A stretch of DNA of 24,594 nt from positions 1 through 24,594 of the forward strand of contig DATMKQ010000372.1 in assembly GCA_035571275.1 (NCBI GenBank). The letters run 5' to 3'. Position 1 is the first letter of the stretch, and every line of letters begins with the position of its first letter. The translations under genes and the position numbers were made by a program. This stretch comes from Trebonia sp035571275. Its GTDB lineage: Bacteria > Actinomycetota > Actinomycetes > Streptosporangiales > Streptosporangiaceae. The notes below the pieces were generated by a model, which saw only the letters and a list, made by a program, of their open reading frames with translations, was not told the origin of the DNA and searched no databases. Shown here one piece after another: positions 1 through 7,679 of this stretch.

Positions 1-1
1 C

Positions 2-274
2 CGCCGCGCCGTCACCCTGCGCGACAAGCACTGCGCCTGGCCGCACTGCGGCCGCGCCGCCTGCTACTGCGACGTCCACCACATCGTGCACAAAGAAGAC
101 GGCGGCAAGACCAGCGTTAGCTCGTGTATTCTACTGTGCCAATTTCACCACGATATTTGTATCCACCGCTGGAACTGGCAGATCATCTTGCACCCGGACG
201 GCACCACCACCGCGTACGGGCCCGACGGGCAAGTCCTGCACAGCCACTCCCCACCCACCGCCCGTGCCGCATAA
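2..274 (+). CDS. HNH endonuclease domain protein, 3' end (DUF222/13E12 type)
   Basis: Only the C-terminal 90 residues are in the window; the reading frame is open from base 2. The visible part has the HNH zinc-finger signature of the actinobacterial DUF222/13E12 proteins: CAWPHC near residue 11, then CDVHHIVH, then LCQFHHDICIH, followed by the usual tail that reads a short WxxxxxPDG segment and ends in TAA. These proteins occur in many copies in actinobacterial genomes and are often linked to mobile or repetitive DNA; their substrate is not established. The Cys pairs and the HH of the metal site are intact, so the visible portion does not look decayed. The usual GGxTxxxNxxxLC motif reads GGKTSVSSCILLC here, so the normally conserved Asn is a Ser, a mild deviation. 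The call is secure for the domain, not for function. Confidence 0.85.
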   Translation, partial: RRAVTLRDKHCAWPHCGRAACYCDVHHIVHKEDGGKTSVSSCILLCQFHHDICIHRWNWQIILHPDGTTTAYGPDGQVLHSHSPPTARAA

Positions 275-295
275 CAAATCCCGTTACGGCGGAGG

Positions 296-315
296 AGCCC
301 CGCGGGCCGGGGGCT
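296..315 (+). terminator. Possible terminator hairpin after the HNH gene
   Basis: AGCCCC (296-301) and GGGGCT (310-315) form a 6-bp stem with an 8-base loop, followed by TT. It lies 21 bases after the HNH stop codon. The stem is short and there is no long T run, so this is only a weak candidate. The rest of 275-564 holds no gene or convincing motif that I can support. Confidence 0.3.
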
Positions 316-564
316 TTCGGCTCGGCCGGCGGAGGCTGCCGACTGTAAGCCGCACGGTAGGCGTTGTGCATTCGCGGGCACATCATCAGCGGCATAGCTA
401 AAGCACGGCATTCGGGCGCCGGGGGATGCTGGTGTCAAGTCCCGACCATGACAAGCCTTCCGTCAGCTCGTATCCCGCCCGTCGCACTGGCAAGAAGGCA
501 CTCATAGATGTATCCAGGTCACATACGCCTTGTGCCTATCCGCAGCGAATGTTAGGAAAGCGCT

Positions 565-675
565 ATGAGCGTCAATGGTAAGCCGACGGTCTTCGTGATG
601 GTGCTCGCCCGCACGGCGGGACCGTGCCGCGAGGCCGAGCGTCAGCTGACGGCACCCGCCGCCGATAGGTGCTGA
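565..675 (+). CDS. Possible 36-residue peptide upstream of the JmjC oxygenase
   Basis: An ATG preceded by AGGAAAG (554-560, spacing 4) opens a 36-codon frame beginning MSVNGKPTVFVMVLARTAG and ending in a terminal Cys before TGA. The stop codon lies 2 bases beyond the GTG start of the downstream JmjC gene, so the two frames overlap by 7 bases, an arrangement consistent with translational coupling. The peptide has a hydrophobic stretch (VFVMVLA), two Cys (21 and 36) and a polar C-terminal half. I do not recognise the family. Possible readings are a leader peptide that controls the downstream gene, a small substrate (for example a peptide modified by the oxygenase), or a chance ORF. Evidence is the ribosome-binding-like sequence and the overlap only. 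Confidence 0.35.
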   Translation: MSVNGKPTVFVMVLARTAGPCREAERQLTAPAADRC

Positions 676-1892
676 TAGACGTGGAACGCAGGACGAGTGG
701 CTCAGCGCGCATAGGAGGTACCCGTGGCACTGGTCACGCCTGGGACCTGGGGGCCCTGCTGCATCCGGTGACTTGCGAGGCGTTCCGCGCCCAATACTGG
801 GAACGCGACGTCCTTTTCCTGCAGCGGCAGGCCGCCGGGTTCTTCGCCGACCTGATGACCCTCGATGACCTGGATCGCATTCTTTCGGCTAGTGGCTGCT
901 ACGAATCCGAAGTCAGCGTAACAGTCAACGGGCACACACAGGCGGTGCCCGATGACTATCTCCGGCTCGAAACGATCTACGCGTATTACCGCCGCGGCGC
1001 GACGATCGGGGTGAATTTTATTCACCGGCGGTGGGAGCCACTGGCGCAGCTGTGCAGGTCGATGTCACATGAGATATCCGCACCGCTGAACGTGAACGCC
1101 TATCTCACCCCGGCTGGCTCGCAAGGGTTCGGCACACATTTCGATACCCATGACGTCTTCGTCCTGCAGATTCACGGAGCAAAGCTGTGGCGGCTCTACG
1201 AACCGTCACACCGGCTTCCCGAGGGCGCGGAACCGGCCGGGGAGCACGACAGTCCGCCAGGTCCCGTGAAATCGACGGCCGAACTCAGGGCAGGGGATCT
1301 GCTTTATCTGCCCAAAGGCACACCGCATGACGCCACCGCGAATGAATCGGCATCCCTGCACCTGACGATCGGCGTGCACCCCGTGACGTGGGCCTCAGTC
1401 GCCCGCGAGGCGCTGAACGAGATAATCTCGCGCGATGCCAGGTACCGGGAGGCGCTGCCCATGGGGTTCGCGGCCGACCAGGCCGTCGCGACCTCGAGCT
1501 ACCGTCACCTGGCCGACCTGATGACCGACCTGGCCGGCCAGCTCCCCGCCACCGGCGTGGTGGAAGCGGCGGCACAGCAGGTCAGAGCGATAACGGTCCC
1601 GCCTCTTCGCGGTCACCTGCTCGACCTGGAGTCCCTGGACTCGCTCGACCTGGGCAGCACGGTCTGCCAGCGGCCCAGCTTGGTGTGGGCAACCCGCGAC
1701 AGCGGCGAGGTCATCGAACTGGAATTCAACGGCAAGGTGCTGGGTTTCCCCGCGCGTATCAGGCCGCAGCTGCTTTTCGCCACGCAGAACCTCGCGTTCA
1801 CCGGCCACGACCTGCCCGGTGGTCTCGATGAGCCAGGTCGGCTGGGGCTCGTCTCCACGCTGGTCAGGGAGGGATTCCTCACGCTGGCCTAA
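669..1892 (+). CDS. JmjC/cupin-like Fe(II)- and 2-oxoglutarate-dependent oxygenase
   Basis: A 407-residue protein of the JmjC class that includes the bacterial ribosomal-protein hydroxylases (YcfD/RoxA, Cupin_4). The iron-binding triad is visible as HFD at His157/Asp159 and His220 in LPKGTPHD, within a double-stranded beta-helix spanning about residues 110-240. The C-terminal third (about 300-407) looks like the small alpha/beta or winged-helix domain usual for this class. Expected chemistry is hydroxylation of a protein or peptide side chain; the substrate cannot be read from sequence. The start is uncertain: GTG 669 has no good ribosome binding site and overlaps the upstream 36-codon frame, GTG 681 is an alternative, and a strong AGGAGGT (713-719) precedes a GTG at 724 that is out of frame. 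The gene runs convergently into the CGNR regulator, overlapping it by 14 bases. Confidence 0.85.
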   Translation: MLIDVERRTSGSARIGGTRGTGHAWDLGALLHPVTCEAFRAQYWERDVLFLQRQAAGFFADLMTLDDLDRILSASGCYESEVSVTVNGHTQAVPDDYLRLETIYAYYRRGATIGVNFIHRRWEPLAQLCRSMSHEISAPLNVNAYLTPAGSQGFGTHFDTHDVFVLQIHGAKLWRLYEPSHRLPEGAEPAGEHDSPPGPVKSTAELRAGDLLYLPKGTPHDATANESASLHLTIGVHPVTWASVAREALNEIISRDARYREALPMGFAADQAVATSSYRHLADLMTDLAGQLPATGVVEAAAQQVRAITVPPLRGHLLDLESLDSLDLGSTVCQRPSLVWATRDSGEVIELEFNGKVLGFPARIRPQLLFATQNLAFTGHDLPGGLDEPGRLGLVSTLVREGFLTLA

Positions 1893-2409
1893 GCATCTTA
1901 TGCCGGGCGCGGTAGGCGGCGACGTGCTGGCGGTTGCCGCAGTTGCCGGTGTCGCAGTAGATGCGTGACCGGTTCCTGGACAGGTCTATCAGGACAGCAT
2001 CGCAGCCGGGGGCATGGCACTGGCGGAGACGTTCGGTTTCGCCGAGGCGGACGAGGTCGGCGAACGCGAAGCCGGCCTGCGCGGCGATTCGGTCCACCAG
2101 TGCCGCGTCGGGCTTGGTGACGTGCAAGTGCCAGGTGCCGTTGTGGTCGGTCAGCCATGGCCGGGCACCGGACTGGTCGAGCAGGTCGTTGGCGATGGCC
2201 GCGAGCACGGCCGGCTGGCCCGCCGCCTGCCAGGCAGAGAGCAGTCGCGGCCGCAGCGCCCGGATGGCATCGACCGGGCCGACCGGCCCGTGCGGGACAA
2301 GCTGGTGGGCGTCGAGGAAGTTCTCAAGCGCGGCGGTGTCGGGGAGCTCGGTATTCACCAGATCTGCCGCCAGCGCGAGAGCCGCCGTCGTGTCATGAAC
2401 AAAAGTCAT
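1879..2409 (-). CDS. CGNR zinc-finger transcriptional regulator (ABATE domain)
   Basis: A 176-residue protein with the N-terminal ABATE (DUF1470) stress-related domain and a C-terminal CGNR zinc finger. The finger is visible at about residues 130-170 as CHAPGC, then SRNRSRIYC, then NCGNRQHVAAYRARH, with four Cys available for zinc. Members are putative DNA-binding regulators and often sit beside an exporter gene. Here the gene is divergent from an EamA-type transporter with about 50 bases between starts, the usual arrangement for local control, so regulation of that transporter is likely but inferred. The start is well supported: AGGAG (2415-2419 on the plus strand as CTCCT) lies five bases before the ATG at 2409. 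Confidence 0.9.
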   Translation of the reverse strand: MTFVHDTTAALALAADLVNTELPDTAALENFLDAHQLVPHGPVGPVDAIRALRPRLLSAWQAAGQPAVLAAIANDLLDQSGARPWLTDHNGTWHLHVTKPDAALVDRIAAQAGFAFADLVRLGETERLRQCHAPGCDAVLIDLSRNRSRIYCDTGNCGNRQHVAAYRARHKMLRPA

Positions 2410-2464
2410 CTTGACTCCTGAGCACAGGCCCCTTTAGCCTCATGACCGTTCAGTCTATTTGGTG

Positions 2465-3442
2465 GTGACGGTGGCAGAGTTTCCTGGCGGCAGACAGCCT
2501 GCCGTGGCGGCCGTGGCCGGGGCGGCGTGCATCTCAAGCTCGGCGGTGGTGATGCAGCTCGCGGGGAGTTCGGCGAGCATGACCGCGCTCGCCCGGTGCG
2601 CGTTCGCGCTTCCCGTCCTGGCCGCGCTGGGCTGGCTGGAACGCCGTCACGGCGCTGGCTCGATGACGACACGCAGCCGATGGCTGGCGCGGATCGCCGG
2701 AGTGTTCCTCGCCGGGGACCTGATCCTGTGGAGTCACTCGATCGCCGACATCGGCGCGGGGCTCGGTACGGTCGTCACCAACTTGCAGGTCGTGCTCGTG
2801 GCGCTCCTGGCGTGGGGTGTTCTCGGGGAGCGGCCGCGCGGCTCATTGCTAGTGGCGCTGCCCGTGATGGTCGGCGGCCTGACCCTCGTCGGCGGGCTGG
2901 CCGGCACGGGCGGATACGGCTCCCACCCGGCGATGGGCGTCGTGCTCGGGCTCGGCGTGGCCGCCCTGTACGCGGTGTACATCCTCATGCTGCGGCAGGC
3001 CACAGCGGGCCGGGCCACGGGCCGGGTCGCGGGCCGGGTCGCGGGCCGGGTCGCGAACGGCGTGCCACGCGCGCCCGTGGTCGCGCCACTGCTGGAGGCC
3101 ACGATCGGCGCGACCGTCGGGTCGGCCGCGATAGGCCTGGCGCTGCGGGACTTCCGGCTCGGCCCGGCGTGGCCCGCGCTCGGCTGGCTGGTGCTGCTGG
3201 CGCTGACCTCCCAGGTGGTCGGCTGGCTGCTGATCACGATGTCCATGCCGAGGCTGCCCGCATGGCTAGTCAGCTCCCTGCTGCTGGTCCAGCCAGCGGG
3301 GTCGCTGCTCCTCAGCGCGGTGTTCCTTAACGAACGTCCGTCGGCCCCCCAGCTCGCAGGCGTCGCCGTGGTACTCGCCGGAGTCCTGATCGCGGCGAGT
3401 AAGCCGAGCCGAAGGCGGTCAGTCCGCGAGCCGCTGCCCTGA
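2465..3442 (+). CDS. EamA/DMT-family transporter
   Basis: A membrane protein of about 325 residues with about ten hydrophobic segments and the two-repeat layout of the drug/metabolite transporter superfamily (EamA). Each half ends in the typical pattern, for example GVLGERPRG after helix 4 and FLNERPSAPQLAGVAVVLAGV near the end. Role: export of a small molecule, substrate unknown. The loop between the two halves contains a tandem GRVA tetrapeptide repeat (see the repeat entry). The start is uncertain: TTG 2459, GTG 2462 and GTG 2465 are in frame and none has a ribosome binding site. A -10-like TCTATT at 2454-2459 would place transcription start at about 2465, so a leaderless GTG is my preferred reading. 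It is divergent from the CGNR regulator and overlaps the decayed glycosyltransferase at its 3' end. Confidence 0.88.
   Translation: MTVAEFPGGRQPAVAAVAGAACISSSAVVMQLAGSSASMTALARCAFALPVLAALGWLERRHGAGSMTTRSRWLARIAGVFLAGDLILWSHSIADIGAGLGTVVTNLQVVLVALLAWGVLGERPRGSLLVALPVMVGGLTLVGGLAGTGGYGSHPAMGVVLGLGVAALYAVYILMLRQATAGRATGRVAGRVAGRVANGVPRAPVVAPLLEATIGATVGSAAIGLALRDFRLGPAWPALGWLVLLALTSQVVGWLLITMSMPRLPAWLVSSLLLVQPAGSLLLSAVFLNERPSAPQLAGVAVVLAGVLIAASKPSRRRSVREPLP
3007..3054 (+). repeat. Tandem 12-bp repeat inside the EamA gene
   Basis: Three exact copies of GGGCCGGGTCGC occupy 3019-3054, preceded by one degenerate copy at 3007-3018. The unit is a multiple of three, so the frame is kept and it adds GRVA tetrapeptides to the loop between the two EamA halves. 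The resulting Arg-rich loop is likely cytoplasmic. Copy number may vary between strains by slippage. Confidence 0.85.
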
Positions 3443-4026
3443 TGCTTGCCGGTAGGTCTGCTCGTACTGGGTAACGGTCAGGTCCGCGTCGTGCGCCAGC
3501 GCGATTTCGCGGCTCGCCCGGCCCATTTTCGCGCTCTCGGCGGGAGATCGCAGGACGCGGCACAAGCACCGCGCGAGCTGGCCGATGTCACTCGGCGCGT
3601 AGAGGAACCGTTCACGTCGTCGGTGACCAGGTGCGGCAGCGCCGTCGCGCGCGCCGCCACCGCCGGCAGGCCGGGGCTTAAGGGCGGCCATCTTCACGCC
3701 GCGCCCCGCGATGACCAGGTGCGCGTCGACTTCCGGCAGGGCCTCGATCAGGTCGGTCACCGCCTTGTCGGCGCTGAGCCGCCCGACGTACAAGATCGTG
3801 GGCTTGTCGGGCAGCCCGAGCTTGCGGCGCGCGGCGCCGCGGTCGCCCTGGTCCGGACTGAAGCGCGCAGTGTCTTCTGCGGAGTGCCTTTGATTGCTGG
3901 ATCCGCCGGGCAGAGGACGTGCACGTCGTGGCCGTGCCCGGCCAGGCCCGCGGCGAGCCGCTGGGTGAAGTACGACGTGCCGTCGATCTGCGGGTAGCAG
4001 GAGTCGCTGCCGATGAGGATGCGCAT
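3419..4026 (-). pseudogene. Decayed GT4 family glycosyltransferase (internally deleted, frameshifted)
   Basis: Fragments of one glycosyltransferase lie in order but in different frames. The N-terminus reads MRILIGSDSCYPQIDGTSYF from ATG 4026 through HVLCPADP. The frame then changes and sequence resumes at EDTARFSPDQG..LGLPDKPTILYVGRLSADK, so about 150 residues of a normal protein of about 380 are missing. The donor domain continues to AGRGVKMAALKPRPA, where a second block is missing. A further frame change separates ALPHLVTDDVNG from FLYAPSDIGQLARCL, and the gene ends SGQRLAD. The family (GT-B fold, UDP- or GDP-sugar or phosphatidylinositol mannosyl-type) is clear, but the product cannot be functional. 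It follows the MFS gene by 16 bases, so the two probably once formed an operon. Confidence 0.85.
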
Positions 4027-4042
4027 GTCGGATGTCCTTGCT

Positions 4043-5284
4043 TCAGGCAGGCAGGCGAAGGCGGTAAATGATGTACGCCGCCACCAGTGCCAGCGCCGCC
4101 GCGAACGCGAAAAGCCCGCGGTACCCGGTGCCCAGGTAAATCAGGCCGGCCGCCACCGGAGGCCCGATGACCTGGGGCACGGTATTCGCGATGTTCATGA
4201 TCCCCAGATCGCGTCCGGCGCTGGCGAAGTCGGGGAGCACCTGCGCGGATAGGGCCTGGCCCGCGGACGCGACCACGCCGTACCCGGCCCCGAGAGCGAA
4301 GGCGGCGGCGATGGCTACGGCCCAGGTACCGATTGCGGCGAGCACGAACCCGGCGATGGCCATCGCCACGACTGCCTGCACGACGAATATCCGGTAGCGA
4401 CCCGACCGGTCGGCGAGGCGTCCCGCGGTCACCGCCGCGAGCGCGGTGGCGACCGTCGCGATCGTCACGAGGATGAGCTGGCCCTCGCCCGGCTTCTTGT
4501 AGTGGATCACGTCCTGCAGGTAATAGTACAAATACAGCAGCGCGATCGTATTCGCCAGGATCACGAGGAACCGGCCCAGCCATACCGACCGGAATCCGGA
4601 GTGTTTCGCCAACTCGACGATGAACCGGATATCGGTCGCCGTCGACTTCCCGGCTTTTTTCGGCAGGCGCGCCGCGACCACGGTAAACGGCACGAGCGTC
4701 ACGACATAGAGGATGACCAGAGACGTGATACCCGCCGATATCCCTGGAAAGATAACCCCGACGAAGGCGAATCCGACGACCAGGCCCAGTGCCTGTGCCG
4801 TCCCGACCAGGCCCCACACCGCACCCCAGTTGTCCGGTGGAATCTGGTCGACGATGGAGGCCGGAAGCGAGGCGTACACGGCGTTGACCGCCGCCTGGCT
4901 CAGCACCCAGAAAACGGTGATGCCGGCGATCGACTCCTGCCGCCCGAGCAGGTAGAGAAACACAGCGCCCGACACGATGCCGACCAGCACCATCCCGGTC
5001 CGGTTGTCCACGCTGGCCCGGCGGTCGGATATGTGACCGGCCAACGGGTTGGCGACCACGGCCGCGAGCGCCCCCAGGCCGGTCACGAGGCCAAGGTCGA
5101 TCGCCTTGGCCGACGGGCTCGACGCATTCTCGATCATGCGCGGGATGACATTTTGCAGCGGCGCGAATGTGGCCGCGGTCAGCCCGAAGTAAGCGAGCGT
5201 CACCGCCGCTATGTAGGAACGCGGAAGCCGGCGGGTAAGGGCTTCTTCTCCCGACGCTGAACGCGGGTCCGCTACACGGCCCAC
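4043..5284 (-). CDS. MFS transporter
   Basis: A 12-helix major facilitator of about 413 residues. The loop 2-3 signature is visible as NPLAGHISDRR, its counterpart in the second half as AGRLADRSGRYR, and the central cytoplasmic loop carries ARLPKKAGKS. The substrate cannot be read. The longest frame opens at TTG 5389, but its first 35 codons do not look like a transporter N-terminus. GTG 5284 has AGGAG (5293-5297 as CTCCT) at eight bases' spacing, so I chose that start. The gene lies directly upstream of the glycosyltransferase remnant, suggesting a former transport/glycosylation pair, possibly for a glycolipid or glycosylated metabolite. Confidence 0.88.
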   Translation of the reverse strand: MGRVADPRSASGEEALTRRLPRSYIAAVTLAYFGLTAATFAPLQNVIPRMIENASSPSAKAIDLGLVTGLGALAAVVANPLAGHISDRRASVDNRTGMVLVGIVSGAVFLYLLGRQESIAGITVFWVLSQAAVNAVYASLPASIVDQIPPDNWGAVWGLVGTAQALGLVVGFAFVGVIFPGISAGITSLVILYVVTLVPFTVVAARLPKKAGKSTATDIRFIVELAKHSGFRSVWLGRFLVILANTIALLYLYYYLQDVIHYKKPGEGQLILVTIATVATALAAVTAGRLADRSGRYRIFVVQAVVAMAIAGFVLAAIGTWAVAIAAAFALGAGYGVVASAGQALSAQVLPDFASAGRDLGIMNIANTVPQVIGPPVAAGLIYLGTGYRGLFAFAAALALVAAYIIYRLRLPA

Positions 5285-5424
5285 CCGCCAGACTCCTGTC
5301 CTCTCGCCGGCAACCGTCCATGGCGGCGCCCACCTAAGAGTACTGACCCTGGCGGTAATAAAAGAGGAAGGCGGCAGCCGGCTAACCAAAAGCCAGCGGG
5401 TTGTCAGCAGAAATTCACGCGGGG

Positions 5425-6453
5425 CTAACCGAGCAGTTCGCAGGCGCGGGCGGCGGCGTGCAGCAGGACCGGGTCGGGGGACTCCGCGTGCAGCCGCAGG
5501 CAGGCCTCGGTCAGCTTGATGGCGTGCTCGTCGCCGGTGGCGACCGCCCGTTCGGTCACCGAGTCGCGGGACGGCGGCGCCGATGACGGCAGCGGCTCGG
5601 CCGTCACTCCCCCGGTATAGACGGCGTAAAGAGCCGCGCCGACGTGCCAGAGCGCATCGTAGGTCGGGCGTGCGACCTCGCCGGGCAGCAGTGGGAGCAC
5701 CGAGCGGGCCGCGACCGGCGCGGTGACCGCGTGCAGCAGGGCGATCGGCCGCTGCCGGCCGTGGCGGAGGAAGACGCGCGTGAACTCGCGGGCCAGGTCT
5801 CCTAGGTCCGCCACGGCGTCCGTCGGCGGCTTGAGCGCGCCGACCGCTTTAGTGAAACCAGGCTGGCCGGCCAGGCCTGCCTTGAGGTTTTCTGTGATGA
5901 GGCCGGGTCCCGCCGCCACCGGCACGACGGGCAGCCCGCCGAGCGCGGCCGTCAGGTCGAGGTGCCCACCAGTCGAGGCGCCCCCCAGCTCCAGGTAGCC
6001 GGCGGCCCAGTAAGCCAGGCCGCGGGCCAGTTCGTCGCGCCGCTGCGCGGTGTCTGTTTGTGCAAGGCTACGGGCCGCGTGCGAGGTGCGGATGACGCCG
6101 TGCGTGGCCGCGGCCGCCACGCCGGGTAGCAGCCGCGGCCACCAGCGGGTCAGCACGTCGCGCCACGGCTCCTTCGTCATCTGGTCGCGGAAGTACACCT
6201 CCCAGTCGGCCACCCGCCGCATCTGGCCGAGCGCCTCCCGCCACGCCGTGATCGGCTCGCTGGCCGTGGGCGGCTCGTCCAGGCGCCTAAGATAGTCGTC
6301 GAGCCAGTGTTCCACCGCATCGGTTCGGCCGAGCCGGACCAGCGCCTCGGCCGCCATCGGCGCGTGGTTCGACAGGCCGCCGCCGAACTCGGGCCCGGTC
6401 TCAGCGATCCTGGTCAGCCCCTCGTCGAGGACTTCAGTGCCGAATGTCATCAT
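5425..6453 (-). CDS. Questin oxidase-like protein (DUF4243)
   Basis: A soluble protein of about 342 residues resembling the questin oxidase/DUF4243 family: N-terminal FGGGLSNHAPMAAEAL, the WREALG segment, several His-containing helices (ATHGVIRTSHAARSL, ALLHAVTA, DALWHVGAAL) and a C-terminal LHAAARACELL. Fungal questin oxidase performs a Baeyer-Villiger-type ring opening of an anthraquinone without an obvious flavin motif; the bacterial members are uncharacterised, so activity here is inferred from family only. The start is one of two adjacent ATG codons (6453 or 6450), after an AAGGAAA sequence. The gene is divergent from the ArsR gene with a palindrome between them, so ArsR-type control is likely. 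Confidence 0.75.
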   Translation of the reverse strand: MMTFGTEVLDEGLTRIAETGPEFGGGLSNHAPMAAEALVRLGRTDAVEHWLDDYLRRLDEPPTASEPITAWREALGQMRRVADWEVYFRDQMTKEPWRDVLTRWWPRLLPGVAAAATHGVIRTSHAARSLAQTDTAQRRDELARGLAYWAAGYLELGGASTGGHLDLTAALGGLPVVPVAAGPGLITENLKAGLAGQPGFTKAVGALKPPTDAVADLGDLAREFTRVFLRHGRQRPIALLHAVTAPVAARSVLPLLPGEVARPTYDALWHVGAALYAVYTGGVTAEPLPSSAPPSRDSVTERAVATGDEHAIKLTEACLRLHAESPDPVLLHAAARACELLG

Positions 6454-6481
6454 CGTTTCCTTTCTATATAGGCCAAACACT

Positions 6482-6501
6482 ATATCGTTCGAGGGCGATA
6501 T
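6482..6501. promoter_or_regulatory. Predicted ArsR operator between divergent genes
   Basis: A perfect inverted repeat ATATCG (6482-6487) / CGATAT (6496-6501) with an 8-base spacer lies in the 57-base space between the questin-oxidase-like gene and the ArsR gene. A second CTATATA half-like motif lies at 6464-6470. ArsR-family repressors commonly bind AT-rich imperfect palindromes over their own promoter. The TATGCT at 6499-6504 could serve as the -10 of the ArsR gene. Confidence 0.5.
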
Positions 6502-6510
6502 GCTAGGGGC

Positions 6511-6843
6511 GTGTCCGTAGAGATTCCCGAAGAGGTTCCCGAGGACGTCGAGGTGCTCCGCGCGCTGGCCCACCCGGTGCGGTGGGGCATCGTGCGCCGC
6601 CTCGCCGCCGAGCCAGGCATCTGCGCCTGCGACTTCACCGAGTTCTTCGACGTGTCCCAGCCGACGATCTCCGCGCACCTGAAGGTGCTGCGCGAAGCGG
6701 GACTCGTGACCACCCAGCGGAACGGGACGACGATCTGCTACAGCATCGCGTCCGGCCGGCTGGCGCGCCTGGGCGCGCTGATCACGGATCTGGCACTGAC
6801 TGCCCCGAAAGCACGGGCGGTGCCGGACGCCCTCGTACCATAA
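6511..6843 (+). CDS. ArsR-family winged-helix regulator
   Basis: A 110-residue protein with the ArsR/SmtB fold. Helix-turn-helix residues are about 40-68, reading DVSQPTISAHLKVLREAGLV, followed by the beta-hairpin wing TTQRNGTTICYSI. A CAC pair at ICACDF sits where some ArsR proteins place metal ligands, but the full ELCVCDL-type site is not present, so metal sensing is uncertain; many members respond to organic ligands. The start is GTG 6511 with no clear ribosome binding site, and a -10-like TATGCT at 6499-6504 suggests a nearly leaderless transcript. It is followed after 5 bases by the amidohydrolase and is divergent from the questin-oxidase-like gene; it likely controls both. Confidence 0.92.
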   Translation: MSVEIPEEVPEDVEVLRALAHPVRWGIVRRLAAEPGICACDFTEFFDVSQPTISAHLKVLREAGLVTTQRNGTTICYSIASGRLARLGALITDLALTAPKARAVPDALVP

Positions 6844-6848
6844 GCCGA

Positions 6849-7679
6849 ATGCGGGCCATTGACTTTCACGTGCACCTGCCGACGCCGGACTGGCTGGACG
6901 GCAGCATGGCGGGTTACGTCGAGGCCGCCGAGGCCTACTTCCGCTCCACCGTGGAGCGGCAGTCGCTCGGCGAACTCGCCGACAAGTACCGCGCGCTCGA
7001 CACCATGGCCGTCCTGCTCGCCTGGGACGCCGAGACCGCCACCGGCCGCCCCCGCGTGCCGAACGAGACCGTGGCCGCCGCCTGCGAGCGGTATCCATTC
7101 GTCGGGATCGGCTCGGTCGACCCGCACAAGGGCGAGGCGGCGGTCGCCGAGGTGGCCAACATCGCGGCGCTCGGCCTGCGCGGCGTGAAGTTCCACCCGT
7201 CGCTGCAGGCGTTCGCGCCCGACGACCCCAGGTACGACCCAGTGTTCGCGGCGTGCGAAGAGTATGGCCTGCTCGCCTTGTTCCACACCGGGACCAGCGG
7301 GATCGGCGCGCGCCAGCCCGGCGGCCAAGGCATCAGGATCGACTACTCGCATCCGCTCAAACTCGACGCCGTGGCGGCCGCGCACCCTCGGCTGACCGTG
7401 GTCGCCGCGCACTTCGGCTGGCCGTGGCACATGGACCTGATCGCGATCGCGCTGCATAAGACCAACGTGTACATCGATATCTCCGGCTGGTCGCCGAAGC
7501 GAATACCGGCCGAGGTCGTCCGCGAGCTGCGCGGACGGCTATCGGGCCAGTTCGTGTGGGGCAGCGACTTCCCGTTCATCGCCCCGGAACGCTGCCTGGC
7601 CGAACTCGACGAGCTCGGCATCGCCAGCCCCGCGCTGCTGCGCGACAACGCCGCGCGGATCCTTCAGTTGGGGCTGTAG
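6849..7679 (+). CDS. Amidohydrolase 2 (ACMSD-like) family metal-dependent hydrolase/decarboxylase
   Basis: A 276-residue TIM-barrel protein of the amidohydrolase-related family (PF04909). The metal site is readable: HVH at His7/His9, His146 in LFHTG, His188 in AAHFGWPW and Asp240 in WGSDFPF; His116 in KFHPS is also conserved in the family. Members include decarboxylases of aromatic acids and hydrolases; this protein cannot be assigned to one substrate. ATG 6849 is chosen because the motif-bearing N-terminus MRAIDFHVHLP starts there and it follows the ArsR stop by 5 bases, so the two are probably one operon. Linkage to a questin-oxidase-like gene suggests aromatic ring catabolism, which is inference. 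It converges on the LON-domain gene and overlaps it by 16 bases. Confidence 0.88.
   Translation: MRAIDFHVHLPTPDWLDGSMAGYVEAAEAYFRSTVERQSLGELADKYRALDTMAVLLAWDAETATGRPRVPNETVAAACERYPFVGIGSVDPHKGEAAVAEVANIAALGLRGVKFHPSLQAFAPDDPRYDPVFAACEEYGLLALFHTGTSGIGARQPGGQGIRIDYSHPLKLDAVAAAHPRLTVVAAHFGWPWHMDLIAIALHKTNVYIDISGWSPKRIPAEVVRELRGRLSGQFVWGSDFPFIAPERCLAELDELGIASPALLRDNAARILQLGL

Noticed and set aside
1..274. Mobile element or group II intron fragment
   Set aside because: The HNH sequence belongs to the DUF222/13E12 type; no terminal repeats, transposase or reverse transcriptase are seen.
3678..5333. 551-codon minus-strand frame across the MFS and glycosyltransferase region
   Set aside because: Its translation is Arg/Gly/Pro rich and low in hydrophobic pattern; it is a shifted shadow of the MFS gene, which has clear helices in the other frame.
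6582..6848. N-terminal extension of the amidohydrolase frame
   Set aside because: It overlaps the ArsR gene in another frame; the HVH-bearing N-terminus starts at ATG 6849.
6454..7098. N-terminal extension of the questin-oxidase-like frame
   Set aside because: It runs antisense through the ArsR and amidohydrolase genes; the family sequence begins at the ATG pair 6450/6453 after a ribosome binding site.
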